Shown here piece by piece: positions 36,095 to 51,000 of a DNA stretch of 64,000 nucleotides. The translations under genes and the position numbers were made by a program. Under the pieces are notes generated by a model. That model worked only from the letters and a program-made list of their open reading frames with translations, was not told where the DNA came from and did no database searches. The DNA is from Trichoplax adhaerens (taxonomy: Eukaryota > Placozoa > Uniplacotomia > Trichoplacea > Trichoplacidae): positions 2,428,297-2,492,296 of the forward strand of contig NW_002060951.1 in the NCBI RefSeq assembly GCF_000150275.1, given 5' to 3'. Positions within the stretch are counted from its first letter, which is position 1. Every line of letters starts with the position of its first letter.

Positions 36095-39000
36095 ATGGAT
36101 GACGTTAGAATAGAATGGATGAAGAATAAGGTATACCTTGGTCTGGGGATTGACGATCCATTGGTATTTGAAGACTTATTAACTCGAGATGATAGTCAAA
36201 AGGAAGATGAGATCAAAAGTTTTCTTAATGTTACCCCCAACGAAAATACATCTGCTTTGATATTTTATACGATAACTCGTGTAGAGGAAATTGAAGTCGA
36301 AGTTGAAATTGGTAACCAAGCGTAGCAAATAAATCGAAAAGTTGTTTATTTTATTAGTTTTAGGGCTTGCTCTTTTTCGATAAACGTATAATAATAAGTA
36401 AATGGCTCTGCATCATAATAATTACAACCTTTGCGCAGTAGTCCAACATAATCAGAATTGCTGAGTAGAAAGTATGCAACATTTTGCAGAATTTAAAAAA
36501 AGTAAGAGCGCTAACAAATGCTTCTATTTATTCTAGAACCAGAGATTGTTGAAGCGCCAAACGACGACGAAAAGCTATTAGCTGAAGCCACAGTCGATGA
36601 ACCTACCTTAGAACAGCCTGTGGAACCGGAAGCTTCACCGAAACGAGAACCTGGCTCACCCAAAAAAGGTAAAGTTAAATAGATACTGAACTACTGATAT
36701 ATCATTATCTCATAAGTACATATAATTGACATTAAGTAATGCAGTATCAACAATTTTATGACTGTAATCATAATTGTACGAACATTCGCAACATTTAAAT
36801 TATGGAATTCAGAACACAAAAAGGGGGATAAGAAAAAGACTAAAAAAAGCAAAAAAGACAAGGATAAAAAGGATAAACAAAAAGATAAAGAGAAAGAAGC
36901 TGCAGCAAATGCTGCTGAAGAAGAGGCAAGAAAAGCAGCTGAAGAGGAACGAAAGCGATTAGAGGAATTAGCAGCACAAGAAGCGAGCTTGCAAGAAGAA
37001 GCTGAAAAACAGATTGTGGAAACGGTATGTATCAATGAAATAATCTTTACCATATACATATATAAAATGTATCGCTAATGCCTTTACTTACACACTGAAT
37101 TCATTAAGTAAATTCCGAATCTAAGAAATAGAATTGTTTAGCATCCAATTCTGCTGTACCTATTATAATTTTTATCAATGTTGCTTTTTATAAAGAAAAT
37201 AATTATTCAAAAAGTTCAGAGGAAAGTGTTATACACATGTCGAAAACAGCTACCTCCAGAACTAATAAATGTCGATTGCTTCTACTTTTTACGCTATGGT
37301 CATGATTCTGTGGTTGTTCCGAGCGATTTAAATGAAGCTAATGCATTGTTACCAGCTTATTTCGAATATGGCCGCATGACAAGCAATGTCTTATTGATGT
37401 TAGAACAAGTTTTACGGCATATATATATGCCATTGCTATCTTGTAATGGACAACAAAACAAAGTCTACATGACTCAGAACGCCAATGGTAATGATGACGT
37501 GTCGCTAGCTCAAAATCAACCACAAAACGATCAAGCAGAGAATTTTCAGCTTAAGCAAATCCATCAACGAGCGGTTCTGCGAGATGAATTTCTAATCAAT
37601 ATGGAGAAGTTTACTTCACACGTCAATCACACTATTCAGCAATTGGAAAGCGAAATTCGCTTAGATATTCCAGATATTCCGCTCAGTAACGATGTCCAAA
37701 CTACTATTAAAGATAAAGATATGCTAAATAAATTAGAAGGGACACTCGATTCATGGGAGAAAGCAATCTCAACTATAATCGAAAACGAGCTCAAAAAGGT
37801 ACCAAGAGGCTCTGGTCCGTTGGCTGAAATCGACTTTTGGCGTCAGCGCAATTCGACATTAAGCGCTTTATCTGAGCAGCTACAATTGCCTTATGTTAAA
37901 AAAGTTATTGAAATTTTAACTGAAGCTAACAGTCATGCTTTATCAAGCTTTGAATATAATCGCTCAGAGATGATTAAATATTACACTGAAGCAAAAGATA
38001 ATGTACGATTTTTGTCTACATTAGAAAGACATTTCAAGAATCTTACGCATGGATCAGGTTTTAGTGTCGTGATCGATACAATACCATCAATGATGAATGC
38101 ATTACGCATGGTGTGGATTATATCTCGCCATTACAATCGAGATGAACGAATGATACCATTGATGGAGAGAATTGCGTGGGAACTTGCAGAGAGAGCATCT
38201 CGCGTTATTAATGTGAAAACGATATTAAGGTAAAGAACGTAAAATTTTTTAACAGGCTGAAGTGCTGTACTGTATTGAATATATATTATTTACACATTAG
38301 CTTACGGTAGTACCGTAACCATTAACTATATCACGATTTAAGCGTGCATAGCACTTTAGAAGAAGTGAAAAGATGTACTATGAAATGCTTAGGCTTCAAT
38401 ACACCCTAAATGTAGAATGATGAGCATGTTTTATTTTTATTAGCACTACAGGGTTCACAGACGATTAGCAATCTCTAAGTTTCTAACTTTATGTTTATCA
38501 ATTATTTGACAAAATATAACAGAGAAAGTCCAGGACAAGTTAAAATCAAAACTGTTGAGGCAAAAAAGATGTTAGAAATGTGGAAGGACACTTATTTTGA
38601 AGTTCGAGCCAAGATTGAAGCTTCTGGACGTGATTCTCGATGGGAGTTTGATAGAAAACGACTTTTTGAGAAGACAGATTATATGGCGAGTATATGTCGA
38701 AGCCTATACGATGTGGCACAGGTACGAATGCAATAGAAACCCTTTAATGTAATTCTATGCTATAGAGCAGAGTAATCTGATAAGTAGCGATCCATTTTGT
38801 TGGATTATTTCTAAATTAGATAATTACATTTCAATATATTGAAATAATCAAGAGTAAATTATCTTAGGTTCTTGAAGAATTTAAGAATATCTTTGGGCCA
38901 GAACTGAAAGCAGTTACTGGTGATCCTAAGCGAATCGATGACGTCCTTAAGCGCGTTAACGGCTTAATAACACCTATCGAACAAGTTCAGTTTGATCCAT

Positions 39001-42000
39001 TCAGCTTGCGCCATCAAATCAGTTGGAGAGAAGTTATGGATAGTTTCCACCGTGAAGTTCTGTTAATTGAAGACGAAGCTAAAAATTTTATTGATGATTC
39101 TTTTAAAACTCTTCGATCTGCCGAAGGTGCCTTCGATATGCTGCTTAACTTTAGACATATTCGTTCGCGCGATGCAATCAATTCACAAATGATGAGAAAA
39201 TTCAATGACATATTAGTCCAATTCGAGAAAGAGGTAAACATTTATGTTAACTGAAAGATGTTTGTACGAATGCTATGAAGTATATTAATAAATCATGCCC
39301 CAAAAATTTCTGTACCAATTATGTTTTGGGGCCTGCAATAGACATGATACAAAAAGATTCTAATTAATTAGTCCTTATTATATTATGTGTCAGATATACC
39401 GTGCTTTAGATATTTCACCCTAAATTATGAATCGGATTTTATACGAAATCACAACGAAATTCCTATTTCGTATAATAGTTATTCTATATACATTTGTAGC
39501 CGATGTGTAATAGTAATAGTGGTGTAATTAGGTGCCATAAAAAGTATCGTACCTTGAGGCTCTTTATTAACATCATTTAGTACTATTAAAGTGAAGTACT
39601 TTAGAGATTGTTATTTATTAAGGACATTGCATCATATAATTGATATTTTCCTTATGATTGGATATCTCCTAGGTCGAAACATCGAATTCATTATTTAAAA
39701 CGTTCGCTGAAAAACCGCCACTGCATAAGAATCAGCCCCCGGTAGCTGGAGCAATCGCTTGGGAGCGATCACTATTTCATCGTATGAAACAAACTGTTCT
39801 CAAATTGCAGACTATGGAAGCTTTGTGGAACAGTGATCAAGGAAAAGCGGTAACAAACAAATACCTATTATAATATAAATTATTTAACTCTCAACCCAAG
39901 AGTAAAATTGTTTGAAAATGATTAAATTTAATACTATGATAGGCATCAAAAAAATATTTAACAGTTGCAAGGAGTATGAAAGAGTATGAAGATAAAAAAT
40001 TTGCGGCCTGGAAGGAAATGGTAGAATCGGCTTTACCTGCTTACTTAAAAAGAAATCTATTGACAAGAATCTCTAGTGGATCATTTGTCGATGATTACGA
40101 CGAAATAAATGGTTATTTACCTCAAGTTAATGTTCCAGGCTTCAGTAAGGAAACAGATTTATCAATCGTTAATAAATGAAATCTTTTTAAAGACGTTATT
40201 GTCGAAGCATATTTAAAATCATGTAATAAATATTTTAAAAGGATGTTGAAAAGTATAAATGCAAAATATGGTCACTAATAGAATTCCTTCGTTTATGAAA
40301 ATTTTAATTACAGCACATTTTCTGTTCCATACTGTAGTAGTCTTTCACGTTAGTTATTTAATAATTTTTAGAAGTGTATTAGCCTATAAATTATAAGTAC
40401 TGGAATCTAAACTTTAGACATACACTTATTTATATCATAATTAGGAGATTTACACATACAATATAATGTCGATTTCGCCCAAGAGATGTCAGAGATAATT
40501 TCAGAAACAAGATACATGGAACAATTAAATTTTTCATTACCTGAAATTGCACGGAATGTCTCATTACAAGAGGAAAAGTATATTCGCTACGTTAATGGTT
40601 TAAAGCAAATGTTGAAGCGTTATAACAGCATCGTAGCTAATCTAAATCATGCTGAGGTAATTTAAAAATTAATACATATTGGTCATTAAGGTTATTAATT
40701 TCTTATTTAATCATATAAATTTTGATATTACCCTGCAACATTTGAATACACATTAAAATTAAAATTTAGTTTCAATGGTTTCAGAGAATTACGAATAGAA
40801 AATAATGTTAAATTTTTAACCATTTTAGTGTATATCATATACGCTTAGCAGCTATCTACCTTATACTTTTGATAGAAAGAAATTAAGTAGATGTGAAAAT
40901 ATAATGATGTAGAGAGTTATGCGTAAGCAATATCATTATTCTGTAATTTTTAAATTCAAGAATTTCTTTACTATCAATATTCTTTCTCTTTCGTCAAAAT
41001 TCTGATATAATGCACCAAACATAGGTATACATTGTCCGCATTGGCTGATTTCTAGGGCTTAAACTGTTGTCTAAACGTAATATTATACATATTTTGTACG
41101 ATGATTATAGCTATAACACTAAATTGATAGATATGTACGGTCTAAGAGTGGGTGCAGTGTTGTAATTAATAATCATAAAATGACTGGAAAAAGTAAATTC
41201 GGATGAACCTATCATATATTGAAACAACTGCGTTTCTAAAGGTTCATAATCCTCTTGTGCTTTTTTACGTAGTAAAAATTTATCGCAGAAAGACAATTCA
41301 TATGCTGCACGCATAGGTTGATAACTAAATATTATCATTATTATAGCTTCAATTATTAGAAGGTCACATTAAAGAGCTGCAACGTGTCCTGAAACCGGGT
41401 GAAAAGCGCTTGAACTGGAATTCTCTTGGTATCAATGATTTCATCACAAAGTGTGTTCAGGTTAGAGTACTATTTGTTAATAAATATCTTATTAAGAAAG
41501 AAGGCGTAATCAGTAGGTGATATAATAATTAGATGATAAAATTATGTTTATCCAAAATTACTAGATCTCAAAATTTCGAATATGATTTCCCTTTCTAGGC
41601 TATCAGTAAGTTCGAGTCATTGGTCCATCAAATTCAGAAAAATGCTCAAGACATTAGTAGTAGATTACATATGATCGAAAATGTTAAACTATTTAAATCT
41701 TACCCCGTACAACCAGATAATTCACTTCCTGAAGCCAAGGTAATAATATTTTATTATTTCTGTTCATTTTATAATTGTTAAGGCGTTTAAATTGATTCTT
41801 GAATTGCTAAATATGGTGCCCTTATTCTGACTTTTTAGGAATATTTTGATTTCTTGGAGAAATCTAGAACACGAGAGATTGAACACTTAGTAGCAAAATA
41901 TCAAGATATTGGTCCATTACTGATCAAGATCGAAGGGAATGTAGTAAATACTAACACTGGTAAATCACCAAGACTACAATCTTATTACTTTTATTGGGAA

Positions 42001-45000
42001 AATAAAGTTTATGATGCATTAACAAAGGTAAATTCCTATAGAACTAGAATTCGAGTGATTTTTTTCCCTAAGTGTAACAAATACGTGCATAATGTTAACG
42101 TAGATTTGTATCATTCACACAAATAAACGCATCTTTAACAGTGCAAACGTTACGATAAGCGATCCGCATCATGATCGTGTAGTGTACAGCGTCGCATATA
42201 TTCCATAATATATAATTAAAAGTGTAAAATTATTTTAAATGATTATGAAGTCGATTTTGCCAATAAGAAATGTAATCCCTGCTATTAATCCATTCATTAG
42301 ATGGTTATCAATAATCTAAGGGCTTTTAATGCATGCTTATCCGGTAAAACTCCATTGTTTCAAATTGACGCTATATTGTCCGCTCCTGAAATCGTTCTAT
42401 CCCCTCCCGCTAACGACATTCATAAATTAATGGTTCAAGCCGTGCGTGATGTCGTCGAAAGGTATCCTGTACACTAGGATCGGTTTAAACTGGTCATAAA
42501 CAAATAAACTATAAAATAAGCTAACTATCAAAAAAATTTTTGTAAAGTATACTTATGCATTTGTGAACGTAAACCTATGCCTTTTATCAAACTACTGTAA
42601 TTTAAAGCAAATTTATTTACTTTAGCACAAAACAGTTCGTACGATGGATGGATGGCACTGCTCTTGAAACACCACCTCGACGTGTTGAAGGAGAGGACGA
42701 ACCAATCATCTTCAGTTTTTTCTCGGATATAACTCAAAATCCTTTGGTGTCAGACCTGTATCTAAATATTTCACAAAATATCCAAAAAACGTTACTTAAT
42801 GCTATGAAATTACTTAATCGATGGAAGCGCTACCGGCCGTTGTGGCAAGCTGATAAGGTAATTTCCTTAATTTAGATTATTAAAATTATTAGCATATTAT
42901 TGAAATATGAAGATGTACCGTAGTCTATGTATTCGATGTACGTGATTTGGTAAGCTTTTTTACGTTATGGTAATCAATACAGAGAAACATCTTAGAAAAA
43001 TTTGCATCAAGGAAGCCATCTTGCGTGTCATATGACGAAAAGTTACAATTTTACAGTAACTTGGCTTTGGAAATTAGCAATCAAGCATTAATTAAAGATA
43101 ATGAATTTGTGCGAACCCAGTTACACCAGTTAGCAGGAACTGTTAAAGCGCACGCATTATCCTGGGTTGAAGCCGTTGGTAAATTATTAAACGAATCTGC
43201 CCGCGAAAGTATTACCATATTAAAGCATAAATTAGAGGTTCGAATGACTGTTCGTTTATTTCAATTTAATAAAGAATTACATGAATCGATATAAATTATA
43301 TAATATAATCAAATGAATCTACATGATAACTAATGTCTCTAATCTATTTTATTTAGCGCTTACATCGGGAATTACAGCAACCTCCTGATACCCTCGACGC
43401 ATTGAAATTTGTTCTTGGCACAATAACCGATATTCGTGATATGTCGTTAGATGTTGAAATGCAATATGTCGATATACAAGAACGTTATAGAACTCTATCC
43501 ATGTATAGCCTACCGGTAAGGAAGAATTCAACTGCGATAAAAGTCTCTTAAATGAAATTGTTCTGTTTAGTAATGGCCAATGAATCTCTAAATTTAATTG
43601 CATTTAAATTGTCATTCTTTTAATTTCGTAATCGGTTGAGACATATATTACTACTTTTAATTTGTGTTTTTGCGTCCCCATGATATTATAATTAGGTACC
43701 TGATGAAGAATTAGAGACAGTTAAAAATGTTGGCAAAATGTGGGATGACCTTGTTTATGAGTCTGCTCGAATCGATCATAGCCTCGTGGCAGTTAAAAAG
43801 AAATTCACAGAGGTATTTCTGACAATAGCTCTTCGTTAGCATTTATCAGTCTTGTAACAATCATGTTACGACAACAATTTGAATTTTCATTTTTAAAGTA
43901 CTTTATCTCTATAGCTATCCATTAACAGATATTGACTATAATACTTGGTAGACTCAAATTCTTATAACCCACAATCAATAGATTACAAAGGATGATGTGA
44001 AAGATTTTAGTGGCAAAATTCTCGATATTCAGCAAAGATTTAAATTAGAAGGTCCAAGCAGCGTAGGAACTGACCTCGACAAAGGTTACAATTACAAAAT
44101 TTTGATATTTTTATTGTACCCCTTTTATATTAATAAACTAATTAGAAGTTACTATATTCTGATTATGCCATCGATTAAATCTTGATATTTATTCTTACAC
44201 AAATACTTCTACTTTACTACACTTAGGCTTAGAAGTACTGCAAAATTTTAAACGCGAATTGGATGTCATCGAAAAATATAGACAAGAACTATCTAATGCA
44301 GAAAGGCTTTTCAACCTACAAATAACTACTTATCCGGAATTAATGGCCCTAGAAAAGGAACTAAAAGGCTTAGAACAAATCTATACGCTATATGAAAATC
44401 AAAAGGTATGCTAAAAAAGTAGAAAGCTTCCAGATTTTTTATCGAGTATCTAAGCTCAAAATATTCAGTCACTTACACATGCAATGTGTGCACTTTAGCT
44501 CTAAGGTTAAATCAAAAGTGAATATTACCAGATTTTTATAATACCTTATCAATAATTGTCACGTCTTGTCCTTGTAATTCTTCTTAGTTGCAATATCTTC
44601 ATAATATATACTTATCCGTTATTAGATAATATACTCGAAAGAAATTATTACGTGAACGTCTGTGATATAATTCGGTTTTAAATCTTTTAAACATCAAAGC
44701 ACTTCATTAATTTTTTGTACTTGTTATTTGGTACGTTAAGGTGGCAATGGAGGAATGGTCAGAAATGTTATGGAGCGAACTTAATGTAAATGTTTTATCC
44801 GATGGGATCGAAAATTTTATCCGTCAACAGCGCAGATTACCGAAAGATGTTAAAACCTTACCTGTATATCGAATACTGGAAGAAAAGATGAAGGAATTTA
44901 AAGATTCCATTCCTCTCTTTCAAGATTTAAAAAATGAAGCACTGCGGTCTAGGTATTTTGTCTTGATAATTTAAAAACAATAAAATTTCTAAATAGAATT

Positions 45001-48000
45001 TCAGTTATTACGATAATTAGCTAGAACTAGAAACAAATATGATATTAACTAAAATGAGGATATTTTCAAGAAGTTAAAATTTTACAAATGGCTCAAATAC
45101 CTATAATTGATTTATTAATAGACACTGGAAAAAACTAATGGAACTAACTGGAAAGAACTTTGATATGAATCCTGAAACATTTACGTTAAAAAATCTCTTC
45201 GCGATGGAATTGCATAATTATTCTGACGTTATTGCTGATATAACCTCGAGTGCAATGAAGGAGCTTAGTATAGAGAAAAGTGTTAATGATGTCATCGATA
45301 CGTGGAGTAATACTAAATTTAGTGTACAGAAATTCATGAAAGGATCACAGGATAGGGGTTATATAATAGGTACGATGAAATATACCAATATTATATGCAA
45401 CGTAGACGTTTGTTTGAATATAATTGAGCGTTATCCTCATAATAGGACATACAATAGTAATGCCATTGAGAAAATATCGAATCACCTTACAGATTTAGTC
45501 TACAGAACTACATAACCAATCATACTACGCGATAAATTTTAGTTTCTTATTTGCGATAGTTTCCATTGTTACGTTATTAAAGCATAGAATTAAAAATTTT
45601 TACCAATTGAGAGAGTAGAAGCAATATACCCATAATAATATTTTTATATCGTAGCACATAAATATAGCTTCAATTAAGTAGATAGAAAGCAATGAAAGCA
45701 TCATATTAGTCAGTTCATTTTATTGTAAAGCTGTGAATTAATATAAATGGCTTTTGTGATTGCATGTTATAACACTTTTTATTACTAAAATTTAGTCTAG
45801 CAACGACTTAGAAAAACTATTGATGACTCTAAATATGTCGAGAAATGTGATCCTATCCGCGCACATTCGTTTTAAATTCTGTCTATCAATTTCATTCTGT
45901 TATCCAGTATCTTGCTATAAATATATACGCTGTGCATTTACAGGCTCGGTCGATGAAATCTTGCAAATGCTGGACGATAATGCTATGACTTTGCAAAGCA
46001 TGTCCGCTTCTAGATTTATTGGCCCTTTTAGAGATTCGGTACAAGAATGGGAGAAAAAGCTATCCCATATCTCTGAAGTTGTTGATGTAAGTAGTGCAGT
46101 AAAATAAAGTAAATATAGGTAATAAATTCAAACTTGTTAAAGATCAAAGCTCTATCATGTTTAGTTCATTAATTAATGTTATCGATTACAATTATCTAAG
46201 TTGCCAATACTTTATCAACTAAAAAAAATTTAAATAAATAGGCAACTGCTATCGTAGCCGTTAATTGCAATTAATTTGTTATGTTTTGTGCAAAATTAGG
46301 TATGGATGTTAGTTCAACGAAAATGGATATATTTAGAGAGTATTTTTATCGGCGGTGATATCCGTATGCAATTACCTGAAGAAGCTAAGCGCTTTGATTT
46401 AATTGATAAATCTTTTAAAAAGGTAATATTTATACATTTTCATTACCTATGATTATTTTAAGCTTTACGATAAGAGGATCAAATCTCGAATATCTACGTG
46501 TACTAACACTAGTTCTTTTTATCGCTAAATGCAGAAGAAGTATCATCTTTATATCTATTTGATATTTATATCCTATATAGATTATGTCTGAGACGGCAAA
46601 ACGCAGTAATGTCTTGGAAGCTTGTCATATTGAAAATAGATTACAAGAATTAGAGAAATATAGTAACGAATTAGAAAAGTGTCAAAAGAGTCTCAATGAT
46701 TATTTAGACTCGAAGAGGAACGCTTTCCCACGATTTTTCTTTTTATCTGATGACGAACTACTATCTATTCTTGGTAGTCATGAACCTTCATGCGTACAAG
46801 AGCATATGATTAAGGTATAGTACGTTATAAAGGGACTAAATTAATTTGATAAATTTATGAAGAAATGAATTTAAATTGATTGTAATCAGATCACCTACAA
46901 TCTCATAGCGTTTGTTTTATTTTATTTGCTGTACAGATGTTTGATAATATTGCAAGCTTGGTCTTTCAAGCTGGACAAGGCAAAGAACAATTTGTTACCG
47001 CCATGGTATCGAGTGAAAGCGAAAAGATGGATTTTAAAGAATACGTTGTGACGGAAGGTAGAGTTGAGGATTGGATGACAAAAGTGCAGGGTGAAATGAA
47101 AAGAACCAATAAATTTATTACTAAAAAAGCTATATTTACATACTGTGAATCATCCACCAGGTTAGAACTATTTATATATATACTGCGATAATTTTGTTTT
47201 ATTTACTACAATTTATTCGCTAACTACTATGCTTTAATTTGAAATCCTATTGACTATGACAATTATTGTACTTAAAAGAATTGACTGGATGCATAATTAC
47301 CAAGGAATGGTCGTTTTAGCTGGAAATCAAATCTGGTGGACATGGGAAGTAGAGGATGTTTTCCGGAAAATCAAGAAAGGCGATAAAATGGCGATGAAAA
47401 ATTATAGTGCTAAACAACACTTACAGATAAATGATCTTGTTGTTAAGGTAGCTAAAAATTAAAATACGCTTACTTCTCCGTTAGCTACATTTCATCTCAA
47501 AATACCAGATACAAGTGATTTAAAAATTACTACAATTATATCACCATTCATCGATATCTGAATATGCCAAGTAATATCCGATACTCAGTTATGCATTACT
47601 ACCCATCATTTCCCGTATATATATATAAATTTAACACGTTTAATAAGAGTAGTCAGAAGTATTGAGGTGCAAGGAAATGTTTACCAAAAGTTAAGATTCT
47701 TTCGTAGATACATCCGAATGCCTAAGGCTATTATGTGATTGCCTTTCAATTTAGGTTCGGGGACAGCTTACAAAAAATGAAAGGAAGAAATTGAACACTG
47801 TTTTAATCATTGACGTTCACGCCAGAGATATTGTAGATGCTTTTGTAAGAGATAGTATTATGGAAGCGAGAGAGTTTGAATGGGAAAGCCAACTAAGATT
47901 CTATTGGGAGAAAGAATCTGATGATATGTGCATTAGGCAATGTACCGGTGAATTTTCGTACGGTTATGAATATATGGGACTAAATGGCCGATTAGTTATT

Positions 48001-51000
48001 ACTCCATTGACCGATAGAATATACTTAACACTAACACAAGCTCTTGCCATGTATCTTGGAGGTGCTCCTGCCGGTCCTGCTGGTACAGGCAAGACGGAAA
48101 CTACTAAAGATTTGGCTAAAGCACTAGGTCTTCTATGCGTTGTTACCAACTGTGGCGAAGGAATGGACTTTAAGGCTGTTGGAAAGATATTCTCCGGTCT
48201 TGCACAATGTGGTGCTTGGGGGTGCTTCGATGAATTTAATCGTATTGATATATCAGTATTATCAGTAATTTCCTCTCAAATTAAAACAATTCAAAACGCG
48301 TTAGCAATGAACCTAAAAAAGTTTCAGTTTGAAGGGAATGAAATTACTTTGGATAAAAAAATGGGAATATTTATTACCATGAATCCAGGCTACGCCGGTA
48401 GAACGGAATTACCAGAAAGTGTTAAAGCCCTTTTTAGACCTGTTGTCGTTATTGTGCCTGATATGGAAATGATATGCGAAATTATGTTATTTTCAGAAGG
48501 CTTTATCCAAGCGAAGGTAATATCACAAAGCATAGCATTTTAGCATAGTGATTAGCTCGAGTAATTATGTAATCATAGTTTTATAATTTTTATTGAAAAA
48601 AGAGTAGCCGCAAGTATTAATATGTAACAATGATTGATTATCATCCTATATTTCAGTTATGAAAGTCGCTCACTTTAATGCTGCTATTTTGACTTAAATT
48701 TATAAACAGAATTTAGCAAAGAAAATGACTGTCTTATATAAACTAGCGTCTGAACAGCTATCTAAGCAATATCATTACGATTTTGGATTGCGTGCGCTTA
48801 AAGCCGTATTAGTTATGGCAGGCGAACTGAAGCGTGGTTCCCCTGATTTAGCAGAAGACGTTGTCCTTATGCGAGCGCTTAGGGATATGAACTTACCAAA
48901 ATTTGTCTTTGAGGATTCGCCCTTGTTTCTGGGATTGATTTCCGATTTATTTCCTGGATTAGATTGTCCTCGTGTACGCTATCCCAACTTTAATGATGCC
49001 GTGGAGAACATCCTGAAAGAACATGACTACATTTTACTTCCTCAACAGGTCACGATTATTAAGTATTACATCAGCTGTTTTTATGTAAATTTTAAAATTT
49101 TAGAACCAAATTACAAATTTTATTACTAACAACACTATCTTTACGACAATTTTTTATCAGGTGGATAAAGTAGTTCAAATGTACGAGACCATGCTAACAC
49201 GTCATACTACCATGGTAATAGGTCCAACTGGTGGTGGTAAATCTGTTGTAATTAATACTTTATCTCAAGCGCAAACAAAGTACGTTACTAGTTGAAATAG
49301 CTATATTTTTTACAAAATTGCAATCGAACATTACTATCAAGCTACAGTATTACTGATTTAAGTAACTTCAAAAATATATTCTTTATAAATTCTATCTGCT
49401 TTGGCTTCGTTATTTGATGCTTTAGTCTTAAATATAAGTTGTGAAATTGGAAATAATTTAGTATTTTAATACTAGCAAAAATGCAAACTGAGTGTGTTTT
49501 AATATAATTTGACAGACTTGGGTTACCTACTCGCATGCATATTATGAATCCAAAAGCTGTGACAGTTAATGAGTTATATGGTATATTAGATCCTTACACT
49601 CGGGATTGGACTGATGGCCTGCTATCCAGCATCTTTCGTGAAATTAATCGTCCTACCGATAAAAATGAACGCAAATACATTGTCTTCGACGGGGATGTAG
49701 ACGCTTTATGGGTAGAAAACATGAATTCTGTGATGGACGATAATCGCTTACTAACATTGGCAAATGGTGAACGTATTCGTTTACAAAAGCATTGCGCTCT
49801 ACTGTTTGAGGTGGGTATCTAGTACTTCTCAGTATTTGTGAGGTTTTATTTTTACTCTGTTTATTAACTTACCTAATTCTTTTCTGATTGCCTAAAATCA
49901 ATATGGCTAATATAAATTAACAGGTTTCCAATCTACAATACGCATCTCCAGCTACTGTTTCCCGTTGCGGAATGGTCTATGTCGATCCGAAGAATTTAGG
50001 TTACGAACCCTACTGGCAAAAATGGTGTGGCGGGCGAACCAAAATTGAGAAAGAACATCTACGCCAATTATTTGCCAAGTATGTTCCTAGTTGTATCGAG
50101 TTGATTACCGATGGAGATGCAGACGGCCGCCAGCAAAAGCGACTAAAAACTATCATACCTTTAACAACGTTGAATTTTGTGCACCAGTTAACAGTTTTAT
50201 TGGATGCATTGCTACCATTGCCTGAAACGAATACCATTTTAGATTCACGAGTTCTCGAAAGCCTTTTTATCAATAGCTTAGTATGGTCGTTAGGGGCTGG
50301 CCTAGAAGAGGACAGTCGTGAAAAATTTGATCAATATGTCAAGTACATATCAGGTTTACAAACTATTGAGGAAGAAGGTGTAGTAGTTGGCCCGGGTGAA
50401 TTACCTGGTGCTATGCCAACATTGTATGATTATTATTTTGATGCGAATAAGAAAAAATGGATATCTTGGAACAGCATTGTACCTCAATATGAACATAAAC
50501 CAGAAGTTCGGTTTAATGATATTCTAGTACCAACTATGGATACAATACGTAATACTTGGTTGCTAGAACAGATGCGAAAAGTAAAGCAACCGGTATTATT
50601 TGTAGGCGAAACCGGTACATCAAAATCAGCTACAATACATCATTTTCTGCGCCAACTTGATCAAGACAGCATATTTGTATTAAATATTAACTTTTCTTCG
50701 AGAACGACATCTTTGGATGTTCAACGTAATTTGGAAGCAAATATAGAAAAGCGAGCTAAAGATACATATGGTCCTCCATCAGGCAAAAAGTTATTACTCT
50801 TTATGGACGATATGAATATGCCTCAAATTGATACTTATGGTACCCAACAGCCAATTGCTCTATTAAAATTATTATTAGAACGAGGCGGTATGTATGATCG
50901 TGGCAAAGATTTAAATTGGAAGTATATTAAAGATATTAGCTACATTGCTGCTATGGGTAAGCCTGGTGGCGGCCGACATGAAGTTGATCCGCGCTTTATC

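Noticed and set aside
39850..39942. Possible AT-AC (U12-type) intron between DNAH10 exons 7 and 8
   Set aside because: An ordinary GT-AG intron with acceptor at 39942 restores the conserved residues ([17 protein letters not shown]) in phase, so no exotic intron is needed.
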